Positions 45,225-53,703 of a stretch of 64,000 nt of DNA are shown one piece after another; position 1 is the first letter of the stretch; each line of letters opens with the position of its first letter. The notes under the pieces are model-generated. The model was not told the DNA's origin. It did not search any database and saw nothing but the letters and a program-made list of their open reading frames with translations. This DNA is from JAGNZR01 sp051652785. Lineage in GTDB: Bacteria; Fusobacteriota; Fusobacteriia; Fusobacteriales; Fusobacteriaceae. Location: contig JBOFUX010000041.1 of NCBI GenBank assembly GCA_051652785.1, forward strand, positions 10,053-74,052, read 5' to 3'. A program made the position numbers and the translations under genes.

Positions 45225-46730
45225 ATGAATAAAAAATTTATTTTTATATTTGCATTTATTTTATTAACAATATCTTGCTCAAAACAAAAGAAAAATAATA
45301 TAACTGATAAAACCTTAGTTATATCTCAAGGAGCTGATCCTCGTTCATTAGATCCTCACAAGGCTATTGATACACCATCAGTAAGAGTTTATTCCCAAAT
45401 TTATGATCAGCTAGTACGTCATAATATAAATATGGAAATAGAGCCTAATTTAGCTAAGAATTGGACTTGGGAAAATCCCACAGAGATAATTTTTAATTTA
45501 GAAGAAAATGTGAGATTTCATAATGGAGATAAATTAACTGCATCAGACGTTAAATTTTCATTGGAAAGAATGTTTATCTCACCTACAGTCTCATTTTTGA
45601 TTAATGAAATTAATAAAATAGAAGTTATAAATGAAACTACTATTAAAATAACTACAAAGCAACCATTTGGTCCATTACTTAGCCATTTAGCACACCCTGG
45701 TGCAGGTATATTAAATGAAAAACATACCAACTCTTTAGGGGCACAGTATGGTATTTCTCCTATGGGAACTGGACCTTTTAAGTTTTCAGAATGGATTCCT
45801 GGTGATAATGTAAAATTAGTCTCAAATTTAGAATATTATCGTGGTACTACTCCTATTAAAAATATAATGTTTAAAAATATTGTTGAGGGTAATAATAGAA
45901 CAATTGGATTAGAAACTAAAGAACTTGATATTTCATATGATGTAGAACCAATGGATATAAATATAATAAAAAATGAAAAAGATTTATCTCTATTATCAAA
46001 GAAATCTTTAGGAACAGCATATCTTGGATTAAATATGAATAAAAAACCATTTAATCAAAAAGAAATAAGACAAGCTATTGCATATTCACTAGACGCTGAA
46101 TCTATTGAAAAAATAATTTACAATGGAGCAGCTACAATAGCGGATTCGCCGTTAAGCCCTCAAATAAAAGGGTATAAAAGTAGTCGCAAATACAATAAAA
46201 ATATTTTAAAAGCTAAGGAACTTCTTTCTATTGCTGGTTATCCTCACGGTTTTAAAATGAAAATTTGGGTAAATGATAGTCAGATAAGAAAAGATATTGC
46301 TACAATATTTCAGGCACAGCTAAAAGAAGTTGGAATAGACGTTATAATAGAAACTATGGAATGGGGGTCTTATCTTGAGGCAACAGCAAGAGGAGAACAT
46401 GATTCTTATCTATTAGGTTGGTCTACTGTTACAGGAGATGCAGATTATGGACTATACCCTTTATTTCATTCTTCTAACTTTGGTCGTCCTGGAAATAGAT
46501 CTTTTTATAAAAATGAAAAAGTTGATACTTTTTTAGAGGAAGCTAGAGCGACCATTGAAGTAAAAAAAAGAATTGAACTTTATGAAGCTATTCAAGATAT
46601 AATTCAAGAAGAACTTCCTATTATCACCTTTGTATTTGTTGGTCAAAATGTCGGAATAAATACAAAAGTTTTAAACTTCAATCTTCACCCAACTGGATAT
46701 CATGAGCTATATCAAGTGGATACTAAATAA
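45225..46730 (+). CDS. Solute-binding lipoprotein, SBP_bac_5 (DppA/OppA-like)
   Basis: The 501-aa protein has a lipoprotein signal ending LLTISCSKQKK (cysteine at about 18). It has the family 5 extracellular binding fold: ISQGADPRSLDPHKAIDTPS, PNLAKNWTWENPTEIIFNLEENVRFHNGDKLTASDVKFSLERM, GTGPFKFSEWIPGDNVKLV and the late region FGRPGNRSFYKNEKVDTFLEEAR. It binds oligopeptides or other amine compounds for an ABC importer. The permease and ATPase genes are absent, so it must serve a transporter encoded elsewhere. It sits in an operon with the creatininase family gene. Confidence 0.9.
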   Translation: MNKKFIFIFAFILLTISCSKQKKNNITDKTLVISQGADPRSLDPHKAIDTPSVRVYSQIYDQLVRHNINMEIEPNLAKNWTWENPTEIIFNLEENVRFHNGDKLTASDVKFSLERMFISPTVSFLINEINKIEVINETTIKITTKQPFGPLLSHLAHPGAGILNEKHTNSLGAQYGISPMGTGPFKFSEWIPGDNVKLVSNLEYYRGTTPIKNIMFKNIVEGNNRTIGLETKELDISYDVEPMDINIIKNEKDLSLLSKKSLGTAYLGLNMNKKPFNQKEIRQAIAYSLDAESIEKIIYNGAATIADSPLSPQIKGYKSSRKYNKNILKAKELLSIAGYPHGFKMKIWVNDSQIRKDIATIFQAQLKEVGIDVIIETMEWGSYLEATARGEHDSYLLGWSTVTGDADYGLYPLFHSSNFGRPGNRSFYKNEKVDTFLEEARATIEVKKRIELYEAIQDIIQEELPIITFVFVGQNVGINTKVLNFNLHPTGYHELYQVDTK

Positions 46731-46795
46731 AATCTTTATTTAGCAAAAAAGAATATTATTATTTATATTCTTAATATAAATTCTGGAGGAAAATT

Positions 46796-48001
46796 ATGAA
46801 AAAAAAAATAGTTTTAGCTTATTCTGGGGGATTAGATACTTCTGTTATAATTCCATGGCTAAAGGAAAATTATGATTGTGAAATTATAGCAGTCGCTGTG
46901 AATGTTGGACAAAAAGATGATTTTAAAGCTGTGGAAGAAAAAGCTTATTTAATTGGAGCAAATAAGTTTTACTGTATTGATAAAACTGAAGAATTTGTAA
47001 ATGAGTATGTGTTTCCAACTTTAAAAATGGGAGCTATTTATGAAAATAAATACCTCCTTGGAACTTCTATGGCGAGACCTATTATAGCAAAAGCTTTAGT
47101 TGAGATTGCTCAAAAAGAAAATGCTAAACATATAACTCACGGTGCTACTGGAAAAGGAAATGATCAAGTTAGATTTGAATTAGCTATAAAAGCTTTAGAT
47201 CCAACTATTGAAATTATTGCTCCTTGGCGTATTTGGGATATAAAATCTAGAGAACAAGAGATCGCTTATTTAGAAAATAAAGGAATTAGTTTGCCTTTTT
47301 CAAAAAAATCTCCATACAGTAGAGATGAAAATCTATTTCATGTTAGCCATGAGGGATTTGATTTAGAACTTCCAGAAAATGAACCTAGTTATGAAAATAT
47401 TTTACTATGGACTAATATATTAGAAAAAACTCCTAATAACAGTGAATATATTACACTTGAATTTTTAAAAGGAATTCCTGTAGCTCTAAACGGAGAAAAA
47501 TTGTCTGGAGTTAAATTAATTGAAAAATTAAATAAAATAGGTGGACTTCACGGAATTGGAGTTTTAGATATAGTTGAAAATAGATTGGTCGGAATGAAAT
47601 CTCGTGGTATTTACGAAACTCCTGGAGGAACAATTTTATTTTATGCTCATGAAGAGCTTGAAAGACTATGTTTAGATAAGGATACCACTCATATGAAAAT
47701 TCAACTTGCTCAAGAATTTTCTAAACTTGTTTACAATGGAAAATGGTTTACAACACTTAGAGAAGCTATTAGTTCTTTTGGAGATATAACCCAAGAATAT
47801 GTTACAGGTGAAGTAAAAATAAAACTTTATAAAGGAAATATGATTTTAGCAGGTACAAAATCTCCATACTCGCTACATTCTGAGGATTTCTCAACTTTTG
47901 AAGAGGACACTGTATATAATCAAAATGATGCTGAAGGATTTATTAATTTATACGGGCTCCCTTTAAAAATAAAAGCTTTAATGAAAATGAAAAATAAATA
48001 A
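46796..48001 (+). CDS. argG: Argininosuccinate synthase
   Basis: The 401-aa enzyme joins citrulline and aspartate using ATP, giving argininosuccinate. Motifs: the ATP PP-loop LAYSGGLDTSVIIPWL, THGATGKGNDQVRFE, APWRIWD and SRGIYETPGGTIL. Length is standard. argH, the next enzyme of the pathway, is not adjacent. A TCTGGAGGAAAA site precedes the ATG, and a 65-base gap separates it from the binding protein gene, so it may be co-transcribed or have its own promoter. Confidence 0.96.
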   Translation: MKKKIVLAYSGGLDTSVIIPWLKENYDCEIIAVAVNVGQKDDFKAVEEKAYLIGANKFYCIDKTEEFVNEYVFPTLKMGAIYENKYLLGTSMARPIIAKALVEIAQKENAKHITHGATGKGNDQVRFELAIKALDPTIEIIAPWRIWDIKSREQEIAYLENKGISLPFSKKSPYSRDENLFHVSHEGFDLELPENEPSYENILLWTNILEKTPNNSEYITLEFLKGIPVALNGEKLSGVKLIEKLNKIGGLHGIGVLDIVENRLVGMKSRGIYETPGGTILFYAHEELERLCLDKDTTHMKIQLAQEFSKLVYNGKWFTTLREAISSFGDITQEYVTGEVKIKLYKGNMILAGTKSPYSLHSEDFSTFEEDTVYNQNDAEGFINLYGLPLKIKALMKMKNK

Positions 48002-48005
48002 TATT

Positions 48006-48052
48006 AAAAAAAATGGATAAATTTAAACTAGTTAAATTTTATCCATTTTTTT
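48006..48052. terminator. Bidirectional terminator between argG and galM
   Basis: AAAATGGATAAA and the complementary TTTATCCATTTT, extended by TTTAA/TTAAA, form a hairpin with A and T runs on both sides. It lies between convergent genes. Confidence 0.75.
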
Positions 48053-48059
48053 ATTACAA

Positions 48060-48932
48060 TTAATAATCAAATTCAGTTTCATAAGAAGCTGAAAAATATT
48101 TATTTGCTTCTAATTTTATTAAATCTTTTTTATCTTTAAAATCACCACAAAAATCTGCATCATCACTTTTTCCAAGCCAAGGTTCAATACATATAAAATT
48201 CCCTGCGAGTTTCTTCCAAAAAGCGATATATTTAAATCCTTCAATTGTAACTAATATTTTTCTTTCACTTTTTTTTTCACGAAGAATAACATATTTACTT
48301 TTAAAATCTGAAAAAACAAATGTTTTATCAAAACCAGGTGTATCTAATGTTATTTTTTTTTCTTTTGTTTCATAAGTAAAAATTTTTCCTGTATATACTC
48401 CATTCTCATTTAATTCGTGTAAAAGCATTTTCTCTTCAACTTCAAATTCTAATGAGTAATCTTCTAAAGAATGATAAGAATCAAAAGGACATTTAAATGC
48501 AGGGTGAGCTCCCACAGAAAAATATAATAATTTATTCATTGGATTATATACTGAATAATTTGTTATTAATTTTTTTTCTTCTAATTTATAAGTCACAACA
48601 AATTTAAAATCCATTGGAAAAGTGTTTTCAGGTAGCATATCTCCAGTTAAAGATAATATTACTTCAGTATTTGAAATTTTTTTAGAATCAAAAACTGAAG
48701 CCCTTGCAAAACCATGATTAGTAGTTAATGAGAATGATTTTCCTTCAAATCGAAACTCATTATTATTGCATTTTCCAACTACTGGAAAAAGAACTGGTGA
48801 TACCCCATCCCATATTTCTTTATTTCCATCCCACATATAATTAGCTCCTGTTTTCGTATTAATAACTTCACGAATTTCAGCACCTAACAAATTTACATGA
48901 ACGGTTAAAAACTCGTTATAAATTTTAATCAT
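48060..48932 (-). CDS. Aldose 1-epimerase family protein
   Basis: The 290-aa protein resembles the YeaD/LacX-like branch of galactose mutarotase. It has LGAEIREVINTKTGANYMWDGN, PVLFPVVGKCNNNEF, LTTNHGFARASVF (histidine), VGAHPAFKCPF (catalytic histidine) and WLGKSDDADFCGDF. It probably interconverts sugar anomers or hexose-6-phosphates. It overlaps the rqcH stop codon (ATGA), indicating co-transcription. Confidence 0.85.
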   Translation of the reverse strand: MIKIYNEFLTVHVNLLGAEIREVINTKTGANYMWDGNKEIWDGVSPVLFPVVGKCNNNEFRFEGKSFSLTTNHGFARASVFDSKKISNTEVILSLTGDMLPENTFPMDFKFVVTYKLEEKKLITNYSVYNPMNKLLYFSVGAHPAFKCPFDSYHSLEDYSLEFEVEEKMLLHELNENGVYTGKIFTYETKEKKITLDTPGFDKTFVFSDFKSKYVILREKKSERKILVTIEGFKYIAFWKKLAGNFICIEPWLGKSDDADFCGDFKDKKDLIKLEANKYFSASYETEFDY

Positions 48933-50557
48933 AATTCCTCCTTTATTACATTAATAGTCTTTTGATTTGTATAAATAACAAATCCTGGTTTTGAGCCATT
49001 AGGTTTCGTTACATATTTTCTTCGTGTATAATCAACACTTATTTTATCTCCTAAATTACCTCGAGAAAAATTAGCTGCATAACTAGCTGCCTTTTCAATA
49101 AGTTCAGGCGTTAAATTATTCTCATTACATTTTAATATAACATGAGAACCGGGAATATCTTTAGCATGAAACCAAAAATCATCTTTAGCACCTATTTTAA
49201 AAGTTATATAGTCATTTTCAATATTATTTCTACCATATATTATAGTAAAAAATTCATCTATAATTGATACCCCTAATGATATTTTCTTTTTATTTTTTTT
49301 TATTTTTTTACTATCTTTTAAACTTTTTTTCAAATATTTTTGATTTTCTAATTCTTCAATAATATTTTTTAAGTTTTCCACTGTGGGAACTGTTTTTGTA
49401 AAAGTTAAGATAGAATTTAAATAATCTAGTTCTTTTTGAACCTCTATTTTTCTAATTTTATTGGCTTCTAATCCTCTTTTCAACTTATTATATTTTTTAT
49501 AATATGATTCAATATTTCTTTGAATTGAATGAGTTTTATTAAGTGCTATATCTATCATTTTATCTGTATAAAAATTATATAATTCAACTTGAGAAATAAA
49601 TTTAGGTATGGAATAAATATTTGCTGCTAAAATATCACCAATTTCTTTATATTCATTTAAATTATTTTTTTCTATATTATCTTTTTCTATATTTATTAAT
49701 ATTTTTTCTATTTTTTTTATCTTTGTATTTGTAGCTCGAGTGATTTTGTTTAATAAAATTTCAAAACTAGAAGATAAAGCATTTTTTTCTAAATAAAATT
49801 CAACTAATTCACTAAAAGTTTGAAATGGGATAACCTCATCATAAAATTGAGGTTTTACAGTAAATAAAACAGTTGCTAATATTATTTTTTTTTCTTTTAA
49901 ATAACATTTTGGAGAAGAGATTGAGTTAAGAATATTTTTTAAATCTTCAAAATTTGAAATAGTCAATGCTAAATTTTTTCCAACACCTTCTAAAGAAGCG
50001 ACTAATCCAATATTTTTAAAATTTTCAAAATTTTCCTCTGTTACACTTAAAGGAAGATTTTTTTTAGAGATAATAGGTTGAAAATATTCTGCACCAGGAA
50101 GTAAAACTCTTAGTCTATTTTCTTCTATTGGAATTTTTTTTATTAAATCTAAAATTTTATTTTCAAAGTTAACAATAATAAGATTTGAATGTTTTCCCAT
50201 TATTTCAAAATATAATTTATATATATGAATTACTCCTAATTCATCAAGTTTTTTAAAAGAAAAACAAAGAATTCTATCCATCCCTATCTGTTCTATTTTT
50301 TCTAGTAAAGCATTAGAAAAATATTTTCTAAGTGAAAGAACAAAATTAAATTCTTCATTTAATCTAAAACTTTTTTCATTGGAAAGAAAACATATGGGTA
50401 AAGAATTATTACAAGATATAACTAAGGAAACTTTTCCAAAAGATAAAGTAACAGAATTTTCTGTCTCTTGAGATATTTTCCCTATTTTTTTCCCTACAAG
50501 ATTAGAAGAAAATTCTTCTATTATCTTGTGAAGAGATATTCCGTCTAAATAAAACAT
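48929..50557 (-). CDS. rqcH: NFACT family ribosome quality control protein RqcH
   Basis: The protein of about 542 aa starts MFYLDGISLHKIIEEFSSNL, the usual NFACT-N opening. Central coiled coils at about 270-430 are followed by the NFACT-R domain with FKIGAKDDFWFHAKDIPGSHVILK and KISVDYTRRKYVTKPNGSKPGFVIY. RqcH adds C-terminal alanine tails to stalled nascent chains on 50S subunits in Bacillus; older names are FbpA/fibronectin-binding. A longer frame reaches 50599, but AAGGAG precedes the ATG at 50555-50557, so I start there. It overlaps the tail of the MarR-FeoA gene only in the discarded extension. Confidence 0.9.
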   Translation of the reverse strand: MFYLDGISLHKIIEEFSSNLVGKKIGKISQETENSVTLSFGKVSLVISCNNSLPICFLSNEKSFRLNEEFNFVLSLRKYFSNALLEKIEQIGMDRILCFSFKKLDELGVIHIYKLYFEIMGKHSNLIIVNFENKILDLIKKIPIEENRLRVLLPGAEYFQPIISKKNLPLSVTEENFENFKNIGLVASLEGVGKNLALTISNFEDLKNILNSISSPKCYLKEKKIILATVLFTVKPQFYDEVIPFQTFSELVEFYLEKNALSSSFEILLNKITRATNTKIKKIEKILINIEKDNIEKNNLNEYKEIGDILAANIYSIPKFISQVELYNFYTDKMIDIALNKTHSIQRNIESYYKKYNKLKRGLEANKIRKIEVQKELDYLNSILTFTKTVPTVENLKNIIEELENQKYLKKSLKDSKKIKKNKKKISLGVSIIDEFFTIIYGRNNIENDYITFKIGAKDDFWFHAKDIPGSHVILKCNENNLTPELIEKAASYAANFSRGNLGDKISVDYTRRKYVTKPNGSKPGFVIYTNQKTINVIKEEL

Positions 50558-50567
50558 ATTTTTCTCC

Positions 50568-51230
50568 TTATATTTTTGTGCAAATAAGATTTTTAGCATC
50601 TAAAGCATCTAACTTTATAATTTTTTTATCAAAAGTTAATATTTCAATCTCTTTACCTGTTTTATAAACTTCAACAGTGGAAAAATTTTTTATTCCATTC
50701 TTCTCAAAAAAATCTTGTATAATAGGAGTTCCTTTAATTGCTACAACAGAAACCTTTGTTCCTCTTGAAAATTCATCTAAAGGGAGAGGCTTAAAAAAAC
50801 CTGTTTTATTTGATAAATTATTTAAAATAACTTCAAAAATTTCAATAAATTTTTCTAAATCAGGAAGAGCTACATTTTCAGTAATAGAAGAAAGTAACAT
50901 ATTATGATAATTATTATGATAAATCAACGCTTCAAGACCTTTTTTATCTAAAGCTACATATACTTTTCTTCTATCTAATTCAGAACGGGTTCTAGTTATA
51001 AATCCTTTCTCTGAAAGTTTAGAAACTGCCACTGTTGCTGTTCCCATTGTTGTTCCTAGTCTATCAGAAAGCTCGTGCATAGTTAAAGTATCTGAATTTA
51101 TTGCGTCTATTATGTGTAGTTCTGTATGTGTAAGACCTTTTATCCCAACTTTTAATGCCATATCTTCTGTTTTATAAAAAAGTTTGAAAAACTCTTCTAA
51201 AACACCATTAACTCTATTTACATTTTTCAT
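50568..51230 (-). CDS. MarR-type regulator with C-terminal FeoA-like domain
   Basis: The 220-aa protein has a MarR winged helix in residues 10-140 (LTHTELHIIDAINSDTLTMHELSDRLG, recognition helix GTATVAVSKLSEKGF, wing RTRSELDRRKVYVALDKKG). A FeoA/SH3-like domain occupies about 150-220 (FSRGTKVSVVAIKGTPIIQDFFEKNGI, then TVEVYKTGKEIEILTFDKKIIKLDALDAKNLI). The FeoA part is usual in DtxR/MntR metal regulators, not MarR, so a metal-linked role is possible but inferred. It lies between rpe and rqcH on one strand. Confidence 0.8.
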   Translation of the reverse strand: MKNVNRVNGVLEEFFKLFYKTEDMALKVGIKGLTHTELHIIDAINSDTLTMHELSDRLGTTMGTATVAVSKLSEKGFITRTRSELDRRKVYVALDKKGLEALIYHNNYHNMLLSSITENVALPDLEKFIEIFEVILNNLSNKTGFFKPLPLDEFSRGTKVSVVAIKGTPIIQDFFEKNGIKNFSTVEVYKTGKEIEILTFDKKIIKLDALDAKNLICTKI

Positions 51231-51884
51231 TTACACCACAACCTTATCTATTATTTTTAGCGATTCTATTCTTTCTTTATAATTACCTGAAAATATATAC
51301 GATCCTGCAACAAATATATTTGCTCCAGCTTCCATACAATTTATAATAGTTTTATCTGTTATTCCACCATCAATTTGAATATCAATTGTTGAGCTCATTT
51401 TTCTAACATCTTTAATCTTTTGAATAGTAGTTTCTATAAAAGATTGCCCTCCAAAACCTGGATTAACACTCATAATTAATACCATATCTAAATCATCTAT
51501 AATATATTTTAAACAATCCACAGAAGTTGCTGGGTTTAAAGAAACACCTACTTTTTTTCCAAGAGATTTAATTTGTTGAATCGCTCTATGAAGATGAACT
51601 GTCGATTCTACATGAATAGTTATCATATCAGCTCCTGCATTAGCAAAAGCTTCTAAATATCTTTCTGGAGCCTCTATCATCAGATGAACATCAAAAAATA
51701 AATCGCAATGTTTTCTTATTGCTCCTATAACTAGAGGACCAAAAGTTATATTAGGAACAAAATTTCCGTCCATAACATCAATATGTACCCAATCTGCTCC
51801 TGCTAGTTCTAAATTCTTCATTTCTTCTTTTAAAATACTAAAATCAGCTGATAGTATAGAAGGAGCTATTTTATTTTTATTCAT
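51231..51884 (-). CDS. rpe: Ribulose-phosphate 3-epimerase
   Basis: The TIM-barrel enzyme of the pentose phosphate pathway has APSILSADFSILKEEM, the metal-site WVHIDVMDGNFVPNITFG, DVHLMIEAPERYL, MSVNPGFGGQSFIE and IQIDGGI. The open frame begins at 51902, but AGGTGG lies seven bases upstream of the ATG at 51882-51884, giving 217 aa, the standard length. Its start is just inside the end of rsgA, so the genes are coupled. Confidence 0.95.
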   Translation of the reverse strand: MNKNKIAPSILSADFSILKEEMKNLELAGADWVHIDVMDGNFVPNITFGPLVIGAIRKHCDLFFDVHLMIEAPERYLEAFANAGADMITIHVESTVHLHRAIQQIKSLGKKVGVSLNPATSVDCLKYIIDDLDMVLIMSVNPGFGGQSFIETTIQKIKDVRKMSSTIDIQIDGGITDKTIINCMEAGANIFVAGSYIFSGNYKERIESLKIIDKVVV

Positions 51885-52770
51885 ATTTATTCCACCTTTC
51901 ATTTTTTAATGTTTCGTATATTTTTTTATAAAAATTATATCTGTATTCTGTTATCTTATGATTAACTACAAGTTCTTTTATTCCACACTCAGGCTCATTT
52001 ATGTGAATACAGTTATTAAATTTACAAGGTTTTCTTTCCTGGGAAAACTCTGGAAAAACTCTTTCTAATGTTTCTATATCATTAATTTCAGGAAATTCAA
52101 CTGATGAAAATCCAGGAGTATCAATTATAAATCCTCCAGTAGTTAAATGTAATAATTTTGTGTCTCGGGTAGTATGTTTTCCTCTTTTTAATCTCACACT
52201 AGTAATACCAGTTTTTAACTCTTTTTCATTTTGTAATAGATTTATAATACTAGATTTTCCAACTCCACTAGGACCACCAAAGGCTGTTACATTGTCTTTT
52301 ATTATATTTTCTAATTCTTGTATTCCTATATTTTTTTCTTGTGAAATAAATAGTAATGGAACTTTTATGTCTTTTAAATAAGATAAATTACCAGCAATTT
52401 CTTCTTGTTCTTCCACAGTAATCAAATCAATTTTATTTATAACTATAATTGGTTTTATTTTATTAAAAAAACTATGTAGAAGTAATATTCCCAGCCTTTC
52501 ATAATCTATAACTGGATTTCTCGCTGAAAATTGAATAACAAAATAATCTATATTAGCTACTATTGGTCTAAGGAGAAGATTAGTTCTTGGAAAAACCTTT
52601 GTTATAGCGTTTTCACTGCTTATTTCAACAATATCTCCAACTACACAATTGTCTTTTCTATCACTTCTTTTAAGGATACCTCTTAATTTTGACTCAAAAA
52701 TTCCAGTTCCTGTATCTACATAATAAAATCCTTGTACTTTATTTATAACTCTTCCTTTTATAAAAATCAT
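51877..52770 (-). CDS. rsgA: Ribosome small subunit GTPase RsgA
   Basis: The 297-aa circularly permuted GTPase has an N-terminal OB fold (GRVINKVQGFYYVDTG), G4 NKIDL before G1 (AFGGPSGVGKSSIINLL) and G3 DTPGF, and the C-terminal zinc motif CKFNNCIHINEPECGI. It checks 30S maturation. It lies between the PASTA gene and rpe, an order that matches prkC-rsgA-rpe in Firmicutes. Confidence 0.95.
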   Translation of the reverse strand: MIFIKGRVINKVQGFYYVDTGTGIFESKLRGILKRSDRKDNCVVGDIVEISSENAITKVFPRTNLLLRPIVANIDYFVIQFSARNPVIDYERLGILLLHSFFNKIKPIIVINKIDLITVEEQEEIAGNLSYLKDIKVPLLFISQEKNIGIQELENIIKDNVTAFGGPSGVGKSSIINLLQNEKELKTGITSVRLKRGKHTTRDTKLLHLTTGGFIIDTPGFSSVEFPEINDIETLERVFPEFSQERKPCKFNNCIHINEPECGIKELVVNHKITEYRYNFYKKIYETLKNERWNKYE

Positions 52771-52789
52771 CTCCTTTTACTTCTACTTC

Positions 52790-53494
52790 TTATTTACTAA
52801 CTGTAAAGTCTATAAAACTTCCACCAGATAATTTTGTTCTGTATTCAACACTCGTTTCCACTACAGTATCAGGTTCTATACTTTCAAAATTTTCATATTT
52901 AACATTTCCAAGAAGAAGAGAATTATCTCTTAATATCGTAGTTGCTTCTTTAAAAGTAAGACCTATTAAATCAGGCATTTCAACTGTAGAAACTTCAAAT
53001 TTTTTATTAACTAAAAAATTAATTTTATCTGAATATGAAAGTAATGATCCAGCTGGAGGTTCAGTTGAAATAACTTCCCCTGTAGGAATATCAGTAGTAA
53101 TATAAAAAACTTCTCCAATTTTATAACCTTTACTTTCTATAATAGATTTAGCATCTGTGTAATTAAGACCAGTTACACTAGGAACTTCTGTATCATTAGC
53201 TCCTTTACTCACCCAAACTTTTACTATTCTATTTTTTTTTATAACTTTATTAGCAAGAGGTTCTTGCATAAAAACTGTGTTCTGAGATTCTTTTGAAAAT
53301 TCTTGTGAAACTTCTAATATTCTAATAGGGCTCTTATTTGTTAATAATTTAATATCATCAATATTCATTCCTATAAAATTAGGTGTATAATAAAAAAAAT
53401 TGTTAAAATATATTTTTAAGGATATGTCAATCGAAAGGTAGAAAACACCAATTAGACATATAAACGCAAGCAATTGTAGTAATTTTTTTTTCAT
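52790..53494 (-). CDS. Membrane-anchored PASTA-domain protein without kinase
   Basis: The 234-aa protein has one N-terminal membrane segment (KLLQLLAFICLIGVFYLSIDI). Three PASTA repeats follow, at about 38-105, 107-172 and 174-234, each with the pattern P-x-x-x-G-x-x-x-x-x-A-x-x-x-L/I (for example VPSVTGLNYTDAKSIIESKGY and MPDLIGLTFKEATTILRDNSL) and ending in a strand such as VKVWVSKG. PASTA domains bind peptidoglycan muropeptides. In Firmicutes they sit outside Ser/Thr kinase PrkC or on PBPs, and prkC precedes rsgA-rpe. Here the same position holds only the sensor part. No kinase or transpeptidase motif is present. Confidence 0.85.
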   Translation of the reverse strand: MKKKLLQLLAFICLIGVFYLSIDISLKIYFNNFFYYTPNFIGMNIDDIKLLTNKSPIRILEVSQEFSKESQNTVFMQEPLANKVIKKNRIVKVWVSKGANDTEVPSVTGLNYTDAKSIIESKGYKIGEVFYITTDIPTGEVISTEPPAGSLLSYSDKINFLVNKKFEVSTVEMPDLIGLTFKEATTILRDNSLLLGNVKYENFESIEPDTVVETSVEYRTKLSGGSFIDFTVSK

Positions 53495-53703
53495 TAATCC
53501 TCCAAAATTATAGTTTAAATTTTAATATTTTATAATACATTTTAAAACATTTTAACAAATTAATCAAGTAATGATATTTTTCTTTCTAAGAAAAATTTTA
53601 AATTAAAAAAAATCTTTCTTTATGTTGTTTTTTTTTTAGTATAATGATAAAATTTTAATGAGTTATATTATGTGAAATAATTATCAATTTTGGAGGTGAT
53701 TTT

